NCBI GenBank assembly: GCA_027574665.1
Contig: CM050690.1
Span: 41,283,665 to 41,347,664 of the forward strand
DNA: 64,000 nt
Source of the DNA: Rhynochetos jubatus
Lineage: Eukaryota; Chordata; Aves; Eurypygiformes; Rhynochetidae
Reading direction: 5' to 3'
Shown: in pieces, positions 34,614-47,175 of the stretch
How the letters are laid out: each line of letters starts with the position of its first letter
How positions within the stretch are numbered: the stretch's first letter is position 1
The notes under the pieces: generated by a model
Seen by the model: the letters and a program-made list of their open reading frames with translations, nothing else
Database searches by the model: none
What the model was told of the DNA's origin: nothing
Made by a program: the position numbers and the translations under genes

Positions 34614-36689
34614 ATATTTTATTCTATCCGGGAATGAAATTAGATCTGTAAATATTTGAGTTTATGTCCCTGTTTTGATTAGAACAAGTTCTATAGTGAA
34701 TCCTTTCAATCATGATTAATTGAATCACCTTTTCCCCTTATTTTTCTTGGGATTAAAGTCAGCCTGTGACCACCCAGGATCACTCTACCGCTGCCTTTAA
34801 TACTGCCACTCTTCAGGTTTCCTGGCTGTTTGTTGCTGCTCTGCAGGCCAGCAAACTCATCAGACAATGTTTTACAGACTTTAGCTTGGACATCCTTTAG
34901 CGTAGCATCCTTCAAACTCTGTTTAGGAATTAGCATTTGTCTTTGTCACTGATAACCGCTCTACCCCTTTGACCCAGTGGTCAGCAGTTGGCATCGGTCC
35001 CAAGGGACAGCAGATACTGGAAGGCCCAGCACCAGAAGCAGGAAGAAGTAAAGAGGGATGCCAGTACTTTTTGCTATTACAGATGCCTTAGGGTGGCAAG
35101 GCAATGGCATGGGGCCAGAGAGTTCAACACAGCATTTGTGGGATACCACTCCTCTCCTGGATCAGCAGCTGGAAGTCAGGCAGGGTAGTAAGAGCACCTA
35201 AAAAGGTGTAAGTTGAGATACCAGTGTCGGCCCTCTACACTCGCATTCCTCCTCTAGCTGAGGGTAATGCCTGTGTTGGCTGTGAAGTCCCAGCTTGCCT
35301 CAGGAGCGGATGCCAACTCTGTCATCAAGGCCCCTGACAGTGTGCAGTGCTTGCGTTAAGCGCTCTTCATTGTTAATCTCACTATCCGAGTTACGGCATG
35401 CTGACTGCTTTCCGAACGCTGCCCCTTCCCTTACATTGTATTATGCGGGTCACAGAAGCCTGGGTAATCCACTTCAGAAGAAACAGTCATATTGCATAGG
35501 TCAGATAAGGAATTTGGGCTGTCTAATGTCCAGGCTTGCATAGGTGACTGGAATTTAAAGTGTATGTATTTTTCAGCTCAGGCTGATAAACTTTTTGGGT
35601 ACACTGACGATGCACATCTGGACCAAGGAGAAAGATCATATAAGAAACTGTATTTAGCTTTCTACCTTTGAATTTGGATTAAAATAAAGAAAATAATGAC
35701 AGATGAGCATGCCTTAGGTGATCATGTTGAGATTTAAATATGTTGTGTTTTAAAATATTTGACCTTTATGTATATACCTTTAATACAGAAACTGCTCATA
35801 GGAAAACTGAAAACCCTTTCTGCATCCAATCTGGCTCCTCTTAACATACGGCATATGCAGGGCATGTTTCTACCAAAAACCCCCATACTTGCAGCATGTG
35901 TATGGGTGGAGAAGCATTCTCGTTATTCATCACTAACACCCAGGTCTGGAAATTTTAATTGCATGTCTCTTCACTCACCAGCAATATGACGTCTTCAGCA
36001 GAGAGGGTAAGAATTCTTCTGGGCAAACCTTTAAGCATCAGCTGTTCAGCTTTACTTCAAGGTATTCAGTTCTGGCACTGAAAAATCAGGTTATGGTTTC
36101 CCTGTCCTCCTAACTTCATACTCCCAAAACACCACAGCTGAGAATGTATTTTTTCTTAGACTATTCAAATGATCTCACACCCTGATAACTCTGGAAAAAC
36201 AGTCTTACCGGTAGCACTGAGGCAGGTGCTACCTTCGTATCCTTGGGTAGGGAGAAGCCACAGCAACGTGTATGGGCTGGGAAAGGAGATGCAATGCATT
36301 TTCCACCAGTCCAAGTGTTCTTTGCTCTGCTTCCCCAGGCGACATACCTGAGCAGGAGTTTCTCTTTTCTCTGACAGACTGTAGACTCAGGCCAAAGGAC
36401 TCTGAAGTTCTGTCATGTGAAACAAATGCTTGATATCAAGTGGAACTCAAGCACTCCACATTTCTGTCATCTTCCAGGTAGGCTTGGCAGATATCAGAAG
36501 ACAAGCAAGATTTGATAATTGAAGGATTGCAAAATCCCTTCTAAAAGACCTACTGTTTTTAAAGATTCACATAAAATCTAAACTGAAATCCTAGCACATC
36601 TTTGCTGATGTTCTACTGAGCACCTAGATGGAGAGGTCCTTATAGGGCCAACTCAACAACCTCTACAGATTCTCAGAAAAAGGTAAGTG

Positions 36690-37628
36690 ACCACGTGAGC
36701 ATCATCATTCTGTCCAACATCTTTGTCAGCGACATGGACAGTGGCATCAGGTGCACCCTCAGCAAGTTTGTCGATAACACCAAGCTGTGTGGCACAGTTG
36801 ACAGGCTGGAGAGGTGGGCCACTGCCAACCTCATGTTGTTCAACAGGGCCAAGAGTGAGGTCCTGCACATGAGTTGGGAAAATCCCAGGTACAAGTACAG
36901 GCTGAGCAGAGAATGGATCGAGAGCAGCCCTGGGCAGAAGGACTTGGGGGTACTGGTGGATGAAAAGCTGAACATGAGCCGGCAGTGTGCACTGGCAGCC
37001 CAGAAAGCCAACCATATCCTGGGCTGTATCCAGAGAAGTGTGGCCAGCAGGTCAAGGGAGGTGGTTCTCCCCCTCTACTCTGCTCTTGTGTGACCCCACC
37101 TGGACTACTGTGTCCAGCCCTGGGGCCCTCAACATCAGAAGGTCACAGACCTGTTGGAGCAAGTCCAGAGGAGGCCATGGAGATGCTCAGAGGGCTGGAG
37201 CACCTCTGCTGTGGGGACAGGCTGAGAGCGTTGGGCTTGTTCAGCCTGGAGAAGAGGAGGCTCTGGGGAGACCTTATAGCACCTTCCAGTACCTGAAGGG
37301 GCCTGCAAGAAAGCTGGGGAGGAGGGGGGGAAGGGCTTTTTACAAGGGCATGTAGTAATAGGACAAAGGGTAACGGGTTTAATTTGAAAGTGGGGAGATT
37401 TATATTGGATATCAGGAAAAAATTCTTCCCAGAGAGGCTGGTGAGGCACTGGGACAGGTTGCCCAGAGAAGCTGTGGGTGCCCCATCCCTGGAGGTGTTC
37501 AAGGCCAGGCTGGATGAGGCTTTGAGCAACCTGGTCTAGTGGAGGGTGTCCCTGCCCGTGGCAGGGGGGTGGGAACTAGATGATCTTTAAGGTCCCTTCC
37601 AACCCAAACCATTCTGTGATTCTATGAT
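36690..37628 (+). mobile_element. CR1 LINE, 5'-truncated 3' end
   Basis: The segment shows the C-terminal part of the CR1 reverse transcriptase, including the FVDNTKL motif (an F-V-D version of the usual FADDT-type catalytic block) and the later [10 protein letters not shown] and NMSRQC blocks. The reverse-transcriptase frame stays open for 132 codons (36695-37093). After it come frameshifted remains, then the 3' UTR wording GAGAAGAGGAGGCTCTGGGG, CATCCCTGGAGGTGTTCAAG and GGTCCCTTCCAACCCAAACC, and the terminal ATTCTGTGATTCTATGATG. CR1 elements are normally 5'-truncated, as here. It cannot move by itself. Confidence 0.95.
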
Positions 37629-40600
37629 GCACTTTTTAATGAGAATTTAGAACTAATTTAACATCTCAGCAGCATAATATCTTTCTAAGTATCTGCTGCA
37701 TAAACACAGCTTTACTTGCAGCTCTCCAAGGTAAAGGTATGTCTGAGCCTCAGTAAGTGAACAGGAGATGCACAAACTGAATTAAAAAAAGAGATTTTTG
37801 GGCCTTGATTTATGATTGTTCAATGAAATCGGGATGCTATTGAATATCTAATTTTGTGCTGATTAGCACTAGATGAAAAGTATAAATAATAGGATTTTCA
37901 TTAGAAAATAATAGCTTAGATTGGACTTTTTTTACAAGAAAATGTTTTATTTTGAAGAAATTTCCAACTTGATGTTTTTCACATTTTTGAACCAATGCCA
38001 TTTCACTCCATTTTCTCACTCAAAGTGACCTTCTGCTCAGTATTTTTTGAAATCTCAATTTAGGCACATGACTCTGCTGTTAACAATGCGGTTCTGAAAT
38101 GACATTTTTTGCAGCCCACAGACCTCAAGTTGCCAAAATCATTAATTTTCAGCACTGCAACCGCGCTTGTGTTATGTCAGTAAGCCTTTGTCTTCACTAT
38201 CACTAATGCTCCCTCTTTGTCTGTTAGTTTGTCAGTGATGGTATTGCATGGGCCATGAAAGTCAACACCAAGTGCCACGGGATAGGTTGGTCATAGTAAC
38301 AGCTGGCCACAATGAGTGTGTTAAAACTATATGTAAAAACTATTTATAGGTAAAAGCAGTGATCTTTCTGTCACTAAGTTAATCTTTGTTTTCAAATACT
38401 AGCATTTTTTATGAAAAACAAATCATATTCACTCAGTTTTCTGTAAGGAAGAAAATTATTGAAAATAATGCAATACTCCCCACTAACCCATTTGCAATGA
38501 CCCAATAATTTATGAAAGCAGTAACATTTTATGGCTAATCCGTCAAATGTAAAGAAAGGAATACTACTATTCAAGTAAGAAATATATTTGTATGAGGAAA
38601 TAAATTTATACTTAAAGTGAAAGATAACCATAAAAGTGGTGAGACATCCACAACTGTGAAGAACGCCGTTACGACAGGTCAGAAAGCAAGTGTTTAATCC
38701 ACTGTAAGAGAATTGCTTTTGTCCTTTCTGCTACTGTCAGTTCAGGTGCTTTTGTTCTGTTAAGCACAACTCCCTGGAGGTGCCCCAGGGAATGGCTGAG
38801 TTATGAATGGGTGCATCATTCTGGGACACAGAGTCCGCTCTTCCCAAGTCTTCCTGCAAATTCCCAGGAGAGCTGACTTTTCAAAAACCGAACATGTCAA
38901 GTCTGACAAAACTACAGATACTTAAGAACAGGTGGCATCGATGGAGCTGTTGAACTTCAGCCACAGTCATGCCTGATTGGTTGGATTTCCCACCTGCCTT
39001 CTTCAAAGCAGTGAAATTATTGTTTGTTTACTAGCAAGCAAAACCGCTGTCTGTAGGCTTCAGACAGTCTTCTCATGAAAATGTAGCTGCCGTTCTCTGT
39101 AAAAAGAATGAAAGACAATCTAAAAGCAGGATGTTAATTGTACATCTAGGGTGAAGATGTGTCACTCTCTAGATATCCTGTTGTAAGTGCTTAGAGAAAT
39201 AATTAGCAGAAACTGTCACAAGTGAAGTTAGTGTGCATGTATGGATGTGTGTGAACTTTTTTGCAGTTTTGGAGAAGTCTGAACAGAACCACCACTCTTC
39301 CAAGTAGAGCTTGACTTAGGCTGAAAGGCAGATGATTCAGAATGGTATTTAGTCACAACAATTATCTGAAGAATTGCACCTCTTTCGTTTGAGGACGTCA
39401 ACGATGGCAAATTTTCTTATAGTAATTTATGTCTGATTCTGAGTAAAGGGAGAAGCTACTATCTTTTTAGTGTATTGTTTCAGATCATCAAATTTTAGGA
39501 GAAAAATTATGGGAGCGGGTGGAAGACAAATCTTCCTCATAAAATATATGTGCCAAACGATATTAATGTATGGCTTAAAAAGGGGGCAGAGGGGAAGGTA
39601 GTATGGCTGCATCTAGGAGCGTACCGACGAGGCTGTTATGTTACTCCATATATTCACTTGTCATTGTTAGGTCTAGTAACATTTTTGGCAAATGTACCTT
39701 AAATGGACTTCCAGTTATAATTCTAAAATGTTTGGAACGTGAAGGTCTGTATTGTATTGGAGCGGTAGTTGAGTAGAAAACCAGTGCTATGTGATCTAAG
39801 GTCTATTTATTTATCATATAAAATAAGGAGCGAAAAAGCACTGGAAATTAGTTTGTGAGGAGGACAGCAATCTCAGGTCTAGTGGTATAGTGAGTTCTTT
39901 GCAAGATAGGCTGTCTCTACCCATGTGTTTTGTGTAGCTATTTCACAAAAGCCAGTGGGTATTTGAAGGTAAGCCTCTGTATCATTAACTAGAGAGCTTA
40001 GGTTACTTGGACGATCCCTAGCTAAGGACCAATGCTTGTTAGGCCTGAATCATCTCCTTACCCAAGAATAGGGTAACCAGCTGACAGATCAGCCTACTCC
40101 CCACGCAGGCGTTTTGGTCCTGGTGGATAAGTCTGTTTCAGCAGGTCCTGAACTGGAGATGTGCTGTAAGCAAAGCACTTGCTCCACCTCCAGTGACAGG
40201 AGTGTGGTGTATTTGATGAAGCCTATCAGTATGCCCCTCTCTTCAAAGAGAAGGCAAAAAAGAATCCATCCCTTCTTCTAAGGAGATTGTGAACAAGCAG
40301 CATAATGACTTCCATTTATTACTGGGCTTCTTAGCACTGAATTTCAGGGGATACAATTCAGATTTCTATGATTCTCGCATGGCTCAGAGGAATGAAATCC
40401 AATCCAAAAATGAGATGGATGGAGTATTATCCAGTACTGAACACTAACGGCCACCCTCCTTCTGAAACAGAGCACTTTTAGTGAATAAAGAACACTTGTG
40501 TGAAACACAGAATTCTTCAGTATCAAACAATTTTCTTCTCGAAAACGGCAAGTGTAACTCCATCTCCACCTTTGAATAATGGTTTTCCTTTAGGGAAATT

Positions 40601-40664
40601 TTGTAGAAATGCAAAAAGTCGCATATTGCATTTTGTAAGCTTTTATTAAAAATAGATTGAACAG

Positions 40665-40684
40665 AATGCTAGAATTCTAGCATT
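40665..40684. repeat. 20-bp perfect palindrome
   Basis: AATGCTAGAATTCTAGCATT is its own reverse complement over all 20 bases. It lies in AT-rich intergenic DNA with no gene nearby. Confidence 0.95.
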
Positions 40685-43036
40685 TTGATTTATTGTGCAT
40701 GAGTTATTTCAACTTAAATAATACAACTGAAGCACTTTCTGGGGCTGGTTTAGAACGTACAATTGAACCCTCCAGTTTTGGGGATGTTTCCAACACTGCC
40801 TGTCTCCTGCCCTGCTTGCAAGTTACCATAGCACACAGGTGTATGCTCAAGCTCTAGCAGTTCTGTGAACATACTGAAATTATATCATTATTAGTTTTTC
40901 AAGTTAAACCATCATATTTGTCTCTGGAGTTTGACTGATGCGTACTTTCAAAAGCAGTATTCTTCACTCGAGTGTTTTGCCGTATCTACTTTGCTGGTCG
41001 GCGCTCACTCGGCATTTATTACTTCAAGAAGTTACTTGCAAACAGTACTCCAGCATTATTTTCTTTCCTGAATGTCATCAGCCTGGGAGCCAGGTATCCC
41101 ACCTGCCGGAAGTCAGCTTGACCACCCCCAGGTGGCACCTGCCACCCTCCGTTTTCTGCCTACCCCCAGAAAGGTGCTGAGCCTGGCCTGGAAGACTACC
41201 AGGTACTCAGAATGGGAGCTAAAGGAGGGGCATTGGAAAGACACTGCGGTCAGCCTCCACGTCAGCTGCCTTTATTACTTTCAGCAGAGCTACCGCTGCT
41301 GCTGGCGGCTCCTCTTAGCCAGGACTGTGTGTGACTTTACTGTTTGTGGCTTAACTCCACTTCCTGGGCACCGTGGAGATCCAGAAGAAGGGAAGTATGT
41401 CTGCCCACAAGAAAGAAAGTGCAAAGGTGGAGGTGTCTGGTTACAAAATGCCTGGTAAAGGACTTGGTAAGAGTGATGGCTTTCACCACGCTGTCAGTCA
41501 GCAAAGATGTTTCTGTGGCAAGTGCTGCCATGGTTTGGTGATTTTAAATCTTTTTTAAAAGCCTTATTTGTCTCTTTACTAATGTCAAATGGGAAAAAAA
41601 CAGGAAGGCTAAACAAAGTTAATAGCAATTATTCACCACTACCATATTAGGAAGGAATCATCAAATTTTATTTTCTAGAGGACATAAATCAGTAGAAAGC
41701 AGTGGATTGTCAGGCTTCTGTAGCCATGTTCTGCTCCCTTAATAGAAATGAAAAATCCTGGTGCCATAAAGGACCTTTCTGTGTGAGTTTATGTGAATGG
41801 GTTTGATAGGTGCCAATGACCATAGACAGAAAATATTTACCAGAAAACAGCAAGGGTGAGAGGAAAAGTACATGCTGAGGGGCAGCATGTGAAAGTGTCC
41901 CAAGAGCTGTTAGACTCTGGAGACCAGCAGTCCTTTTGGGTTCCCACTAAGGGCTGAGGCAGGACCAGTGAAACAAGAGAGCACCGTAGGGGCTTTCCAA
42001 ACACTTACCTAAAAGCCTCTGGTGCATCAGTGCAAGGTCCCATGCCTGAGTGAACAGCTGGAGCTGCTGTCCCAGCTACTGCCTGGGAGCGACAGGTGTG
42101 TGCCGGTGTGCACAGGCGTGTGTGTGAGCGCTGCGGGAAGCGATGCATGGTCGTGATCTGCGGTTAGCTAACTGCTGTTAACACAACAGTTTGGCTCCAA
42201 TAACATCTGGTTTAATAAAAAGTTCCCTAGGAAATATGAGCTGCAGTCTGTGTCTGCCCACAGGTCTATTGACTGTTGTGGAAGGGGAACTGCCACCACT
42301 GGAAGGGTCTCCACCTACCGTGGATAGCCTCAGGACACAAGGCTGTCCCTATCGACTAGTGAAAAAAGTGCAGAGATTCACAATAATGAGGAGGTTTTAA
42401 GAATCACCAGGGTTTTTTTCCTTCAAAAGACAACTGAGGACTTTTCTAGTAGCGGATAAAAGAAAAAAAAGATTTCAAGATCATCCCCAAACCTGAACAT
42501 TAATCTTGTTCTCTGTAATTACTTAAATCTACAATACTAGTTTGGGTCTTTCTGTGCCAGCACTGTGTATCCTCCAGAGCAGCGTACTGTGAGTTCTTTG
42601 TTTGAGCCTCTCTATTAGTAGGTGTTGGAACCCTATGGAAGGAAACTAATTGATTCCTGAGGGCTCATTATGAGTGGTGGTCTTCATTAGTTCCCTCCTG
42701 GATATGAAATGGGAATGTCCCCTTGAGCAGAGTCAAAAGCTGAGCCAGCCTGGTGAAAACAAACCTTACAGAAACCAAAACCCTTGGGGAAAAGTCAGGC
42801 TGGAAATTATTTTCTTAATGTGTTAGGAAGATAGGTATCTAGAAATGGATGAAATTGCTTTCATCTTATTACCCTTAAATAAGAATGAGATTTTTGTTCT
42901 ACTGAATTTTATATTTTAATGCCTTCTCTTGTTCCTTTGAAAATGTGGAAGAAGATACTTAGCCAAAAACAACAGGGGTCAGTTAAATTCACTTGAAAAA
43001 TGCAGTGCACTTGAAAAACTTGAGTTATTCTCATTA

Positions 43037-43056
43037 AACCAACCAACCAACCAACC
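43037..43056. repeat. Short AACC tetranucleotide repeat
   Basis: Five uninterrupted copies of AACC, followed by decayed AAAC/AACA units. Confidence 0.9.
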
Positions 43057-45799
43057 AAACAAAACCAACAAAAACTTCTACCAAAATGGGAGTTTGAATA
43101 ACCTTGAAATACGTTGCTATTATGTAACAAGCAATACCACATGCTTTTCTCATAAATCTGTCTTTTCCTGAAAGGAGAAAAAAAAAAAATCTGAAAAATG
43201 TTGTCCAATTACATATTTCTCCCTGTGCTGCCTATGACTGCTCTCTTCAAACAGCATAGGAAATGGGATCCCTTCCTACATGTTCCAGCACTTTCAAAAT
43301 CCCATCTGCAAAGCAGACGTGGCTGGGAGACAGGCAGACCTCCCAGCAGGCAGGGGAAGGCATGGGAGCAGCACGTGCACGCAGTGACCGGCGCTGCAGG
43401 GGTTGTTTTTCCGGGTGCCAGAAATCCCCATTCTTCCCTTAGCTAAGGCAAGAAGGCAACTGGCAGCAGCAGAAGGAAGGCCCATCGTTAACTCTGCCTT
43501 TCCTGGCTGCACAAAAGCGAACATCCACGCGGTATTTGTGCCTAAAGGAGACGCGTGGTCTTCCTGAAGCTTCAGAAACCCTGTTCCTCTGGGAGGGAGC
43601 AGCTCCACTGGTCCCAGAGGGCTTGGTAGAAGAGGATGCTGCAGGACTGGATCTGCTGTGGGCTGGGCATCTGAGAGCAGCCTGAGATCTCTCAGCTAGC
43701 TATAATGCGATAAAACTTTTATCCTCTTTGAAGCACAACGAACTGGCTCATGATTACCTAAAGTGTGGGCTCCCACTCCCAGCCGTCACAGCGCTGCCAG
43801 GGATTTGTGAATTGCCCTAGTAAGGCAGATTAGTGGCTGGAGCAGTTGGTCTCTTCACCTGTGATCAGACTTCAGTGGGTGGGAAGCTGCCAAAAATCCA
43901 CCTCTTCGCGTTAGTCCCAGGTTTCCTGGCACCGGGAAGTGTTTTTTAGATGAGGTTACGGTGTGAGGTTAGGTGCGAGGGAGAGTGGTAGCGTCCTTCT
44001 TCTTGTCCAACGTTTATCTCATATATAGAGCTGGCTGCTGTGTGCCGTCCCGCCATGATAATGAGCTCGTTAGTGAGGGCGATGGCAGAGATTCAGGCTG
44101 GGACCATTCGGAACATCTGATTGTACACTGCCTACCAATAACTGGATAAAAGTCTGCTGCTGGCGCTTCTCATACCATATAATGTGCATCTGAAAGCCAG
44201 GCTGTTTGACCAGGATGTAGGGACTGAACTACAGTGATTTAACACCTCCTGTGCATTCTTAAGTGTGCAGAGCCATCCCACAGCACCCGACGATAGGCAC
44301 ATCTCCCAGTGATCCAAAATTTTCTCAGGTTCCTATTTGTCATTGTGACCTACCTGAAATGAAAAGGAAGGGAACACCCTCACCCATGGTACAGAATGGT
44401 TCCAGAGAAAGAGTTATATAAATTTAGAGGACTGGAGTGTTCTAAGTCTCCATTAATCCTCTGTCTAGCTTTTTCGATGCTGGCCTCATCAGTGTATTTA
44501 AAACAACAAACTGAGGCAGCAAACTGACCTCAATGGCACACATGGAGAAAGGAAAACAGTTTTAAATTTTTTGATGCACCTGGTGTTGCTCCAGAGCTGT
44601 TCTGTTGTCCGAGCTCTGGGTTTGCTCAGAGAGTAATTTCTTCAGGTGCTGTCACTGTTTCAGGACCTAATTAAACGGGCCATGGATGTTCTGATAGTTA
44701 GCTGAAGGCATATAGCTCCGTGCCAGACAACCCTCCCACACATCCCACAGCAATGGGGTGCACGCATGGGTACCCCTATTCAGTGGTGGGGGTGTCACAC
44801 CACTGTAGCTGTGGTGGGCTTTCAGCTGCATGAGTGATTAACACTGGAGGGGATCTTCATGGAAGGGGAAAAGGCTGGAGAGAGTGGAAAAAGAGGCCAA
44901 CGCACGCGTGGGAAAGAAGAGATGCAGCAATGAGGAGTCCTGGTGAGGGCTGTGTGCACCATAGCGTGGTACTTCCAGATGCCAGTAGTCCTGGATTCTT
45001 TTGTACAGCTCATGACAAATAGGTGTGAGGAGCCTGTCGATTGCAAAGGCTTTTCAAGTATAAAATACAGAGCAAAAGGTGGAAGATAGATAGTACACTG
45101 AAAACACGGTCAGTAGAGAGATGCTACGCCTGTGAATTTCTTGCCTGTTTACAGTTGTTATTCTAATGTGATAATTTTAAAGAGATGGTTTCTGAAATGT
45201 AGGGGGTTCTTTTTCGCTAAGGAGGGACCTGTAACTAAAGCACGTGCAGAGTCTGCAGTGCAGTGGTAAAACCGATGTTGATGGCTTCAGCCAGGACTAG
45301 CAAACCCTGTTCTTTCTGTATATCCCCTTCAATGTAAGCCAGGGTTTATTGATTTCCTCTGTGTGCTTATATACGTACTTTTCCTTTTCCGCAGCTTAAA
45401 ATAAAGTCAGAATTATTTGTTCTTGTAAGCCAGCCCTTCCTTCAGGGAATCGCAAATTTTCCATCAGGGAAAAAACCTTGCTGGAAGAATGCCTTCTCTC
45501 CCTGCTGGCGGTAGGTACAGCAGGCAGATGATCCGAAGCTGTGGAGCAGGAGGGAGCAGTGATCGAAATAGTCCCCCGCACCCCCCACTGCCCCCCTGCC
45601 TCCCCCTTCCCAGCTAGATCATCCAGAGCAGAGGAGATCATGAGTATCCATGGGAAGGGAGGGAGGAAAAGTCTGTGGCACTGAAATCCTCACCGCACCC
45701 CCTCCCCGCTACTCCTGCTGACTTGCCAGCCGTCCTATTCCTTGTTAAAGGCTGATTGCAAAGAGTTAAACTGTTTCCATATGTCCAGTCCGAGAACCG

Positions 45800-46120
45800 A
45801 GTTTGTAGCCTTTGGCAACCCCTGCCTCATCCAGCTGCGGCCGCTACCTGTGTGTTCCCCGGGGCGCACGTGCGCCTGTGCGCGTGCAAGCACGTAGGTG
45901 TGTGCGCACACGCGCGCCTGCGCTCGCCACACCTGAACCGGGCCCCCACCGTGTTGGTGAAACCGGTCTGCCCGTGCTGGGGGGGAGATACTAATTCAGG
46001 GCAGTTTCTTTCCCCTTCCTTTCTTGAGCTCGGAGCTGACCACGAGCCCTGTCAAACACTATACGACCGAGAGGAATGCAAATAAAGTTAGGGCTGCGTA
46101 GCCCGGCAGTGCAGCCAGCC
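45800..46120 (+). promoter_or_regulatory. NFIA: CpG-rich promoter-like region of the NFIA alternative first exon
   Basis: CpG density is high at about 45830-45990, with alternating CG/CA/TG wording such as CACACGCGCGCC, several hundred bases upstream of the NFIA start codon. A GC-rich to AT-rich transition follows, with an A-run at 46200-46225. No TATA box is obvious, which fits a CpG-island promoter. The transcription start cannot be placed from sequence alone. Confidence 0.55.
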
Positions 46121-46385
46121 GCCCACTTGCGAGATACTAAACTGGCGTACACATGATACACAAAGAACGCTGGCGGGTTTCACCAATCCCTTCAGACACA
46201 AAGAAAAAAAAAAAAAAGGAAAAAAACCCTGATCCTTGTCTTTATATCAGTGAGGTTGGAGTTCTTGCTAATAAAGGAGCTTTTCCCATGATGCAGTGTG
46301 ATAAGGATTGGCCTACATGTAGCCCAGCAAGCCACTGCTGATGTTTTCTTGATTAGGTGTCTTATCTTCCATTGAGCTGCATCTG
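46121..46385 (+). other. NFIA: Probable 5' UTR of the NFIA alternative transcript
   Basis: This leads up to the ATG at 46386. It contains an A-rich run at 46200-46225 and several short upstream ATGs, for example within CCCATGATGCAG near 46287. The transcript's 5' end and any upstream splicing are not determined. Confidence 0.4.
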
Positions 46386-46481
46386 ATGAAGGTTGCTGAC
46401 AGCGTAATGGCAGGGAAAGCGTCGGACAGCTCCATAAAATGGCAGCTTTGCTATGACATGTCAGCCAGGACCTGGTGGATG
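46386..46481 (+). CDS. NFIA: NFIA alternative first coding exon
   Basis: This 96-bp segment (32 codons) starts at ATG and ends exactly at the consensus donor ATG|GTAAGT. The translation begins MKVADSVMAGKASD and ends SARTWWM. It closely resembles the known alternative N-terminus of vertebrate nuclear factor I/A, which is spliced to the exon beginning DEFHPF, the start of the NFI DNA-binding domain. NFIA is a nuclear transcription factor that binds palindromic TTGGC sites and acts in glial, neural and other development. The phase-0 end fits that junction. The DNA-binding domain itself lies beyond the window. A second ATG (codon 8, inside SVMAGK) could serve as an alternative start. The match to this family is strong. 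NFIA is preferred over its paralogues on the basis of remembered isoforms. Confidence 0.9.
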
Positions 46482-47039
46482 GTAAGTTGGTGCGATAACT
46501 TTTTTTTTTTTCCCCTCCCTGGAAGGTTGTTTGTTGGTTTTCTTGGTTTTTGGTTTCCCCCCCACCACCACCCTTTCCGAACTCCTCCTTCGCTGTCGCG
46601 ACGCACGTGCTGCGAAGTTCAGGGTGTGCAAAGTTTCCAGCTCCGGCTCAGTGACTCCGCAGAGCTCCTAAACATCACAGACAGCGGGGTAGTGTTTCTC
46701 TGCTGCTGTAGTGCATGGGCCTTCTTTTTAAAACAGCAGCAAGGAAAGCCTGGGGGTTTTATTTCTCCTTTTTCTTCATCTTCCTCTCTCTCTTTCCTCC
46801 TTCTTTTTTTCCACACCCCCCAGCCCCCCTGGTGAAATGCAAATTTTGCAGTGCTTGCCAAGCTCGTTGGTGTGAGAATGTGGAGGTGGAAGCAGTCACG
46901 GGAAAAAAAGAAAGCAGCCTTGTCATCATGCTCTTGGCTAATTGTTCTTGAGTTGGTCTTAAAAATAGAGCAATCTGCCTCTTTATTCTGTTTCCTCTGA
47001 ATAATTATTTAGAAAGTGTATTGTATCATGTTGTGAGCA

Positions 47040-47175
47040 GCCTCCTAATCAGTACGCGATTGTCCCCCACGCTTCCCCTTAATTTGGAGTCCTCCTCCCT
47101 TCCAGTGAATGCAGTAACTGGAGCAACTACTGATTAATATGCCGCTTGTCATAATTAAATTTAGTTAATGAGGGT
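47040..47175. promoter_or_regulatory. Cluster of homeodomain-type TAAT/ATTA motifs
   Basis: Five TAAT or ATTA cores occur in about 130 bp (CTAATC, CTTAATTT, GATTAATAT, ATAATTAAAT, GTTAATGA), together with a TGCATAT octamer-like word just after. It lies some 560 bp inside the NFIA intron. It could be an enhancer, but conservation cannot be tested here. Confidence 0.3.

Larger units (their letters stand above)
32296..36689. other. Intergenic DNA between retrovirus and CR1
   Basis: Mostly AT-rich. It holds the pentanucleotide microsatellite at 33071-33227, a 78-codon frame at 34377-34613 and slightly more GC-rich unassigned DNA at about 34,950-35,350. No other gene, RNA or repeat is recognisable. 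Confidence 0.5.
37629..45779. other. Intergenic DNA upstream of NFIA
   Basis: About 8 kb without a supported gene. It has a 20-bp perfect palindrome at 40665, a short AACC repeat (43037-43056), a GT-rich stretch near 42096-42130, and moderately GC-rich DNA at 41,070-41,460 and 43,290-43,620 whose open frames are unrecognised. Distal regulatory elements of NFIA may lie here but cannot be read from sequence alone. Confidence 0.5.

Noticed and set aside
41072..41541. Open frames of up to 128 codons, one Lys-rich, considered as a processed pseudogene
   Set aside because: No known protein is recognised, there is no poly-A tail or flanking duplication, and frames overlap in several phases.
46619..46861. 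Open frames on both strands just after the NFIA exon
   Set aside because: They lie beyond the clear GTAAGT donor and show only low-complexity Lys/Glu or Phe/Ser runs from pyrimidine tracts.
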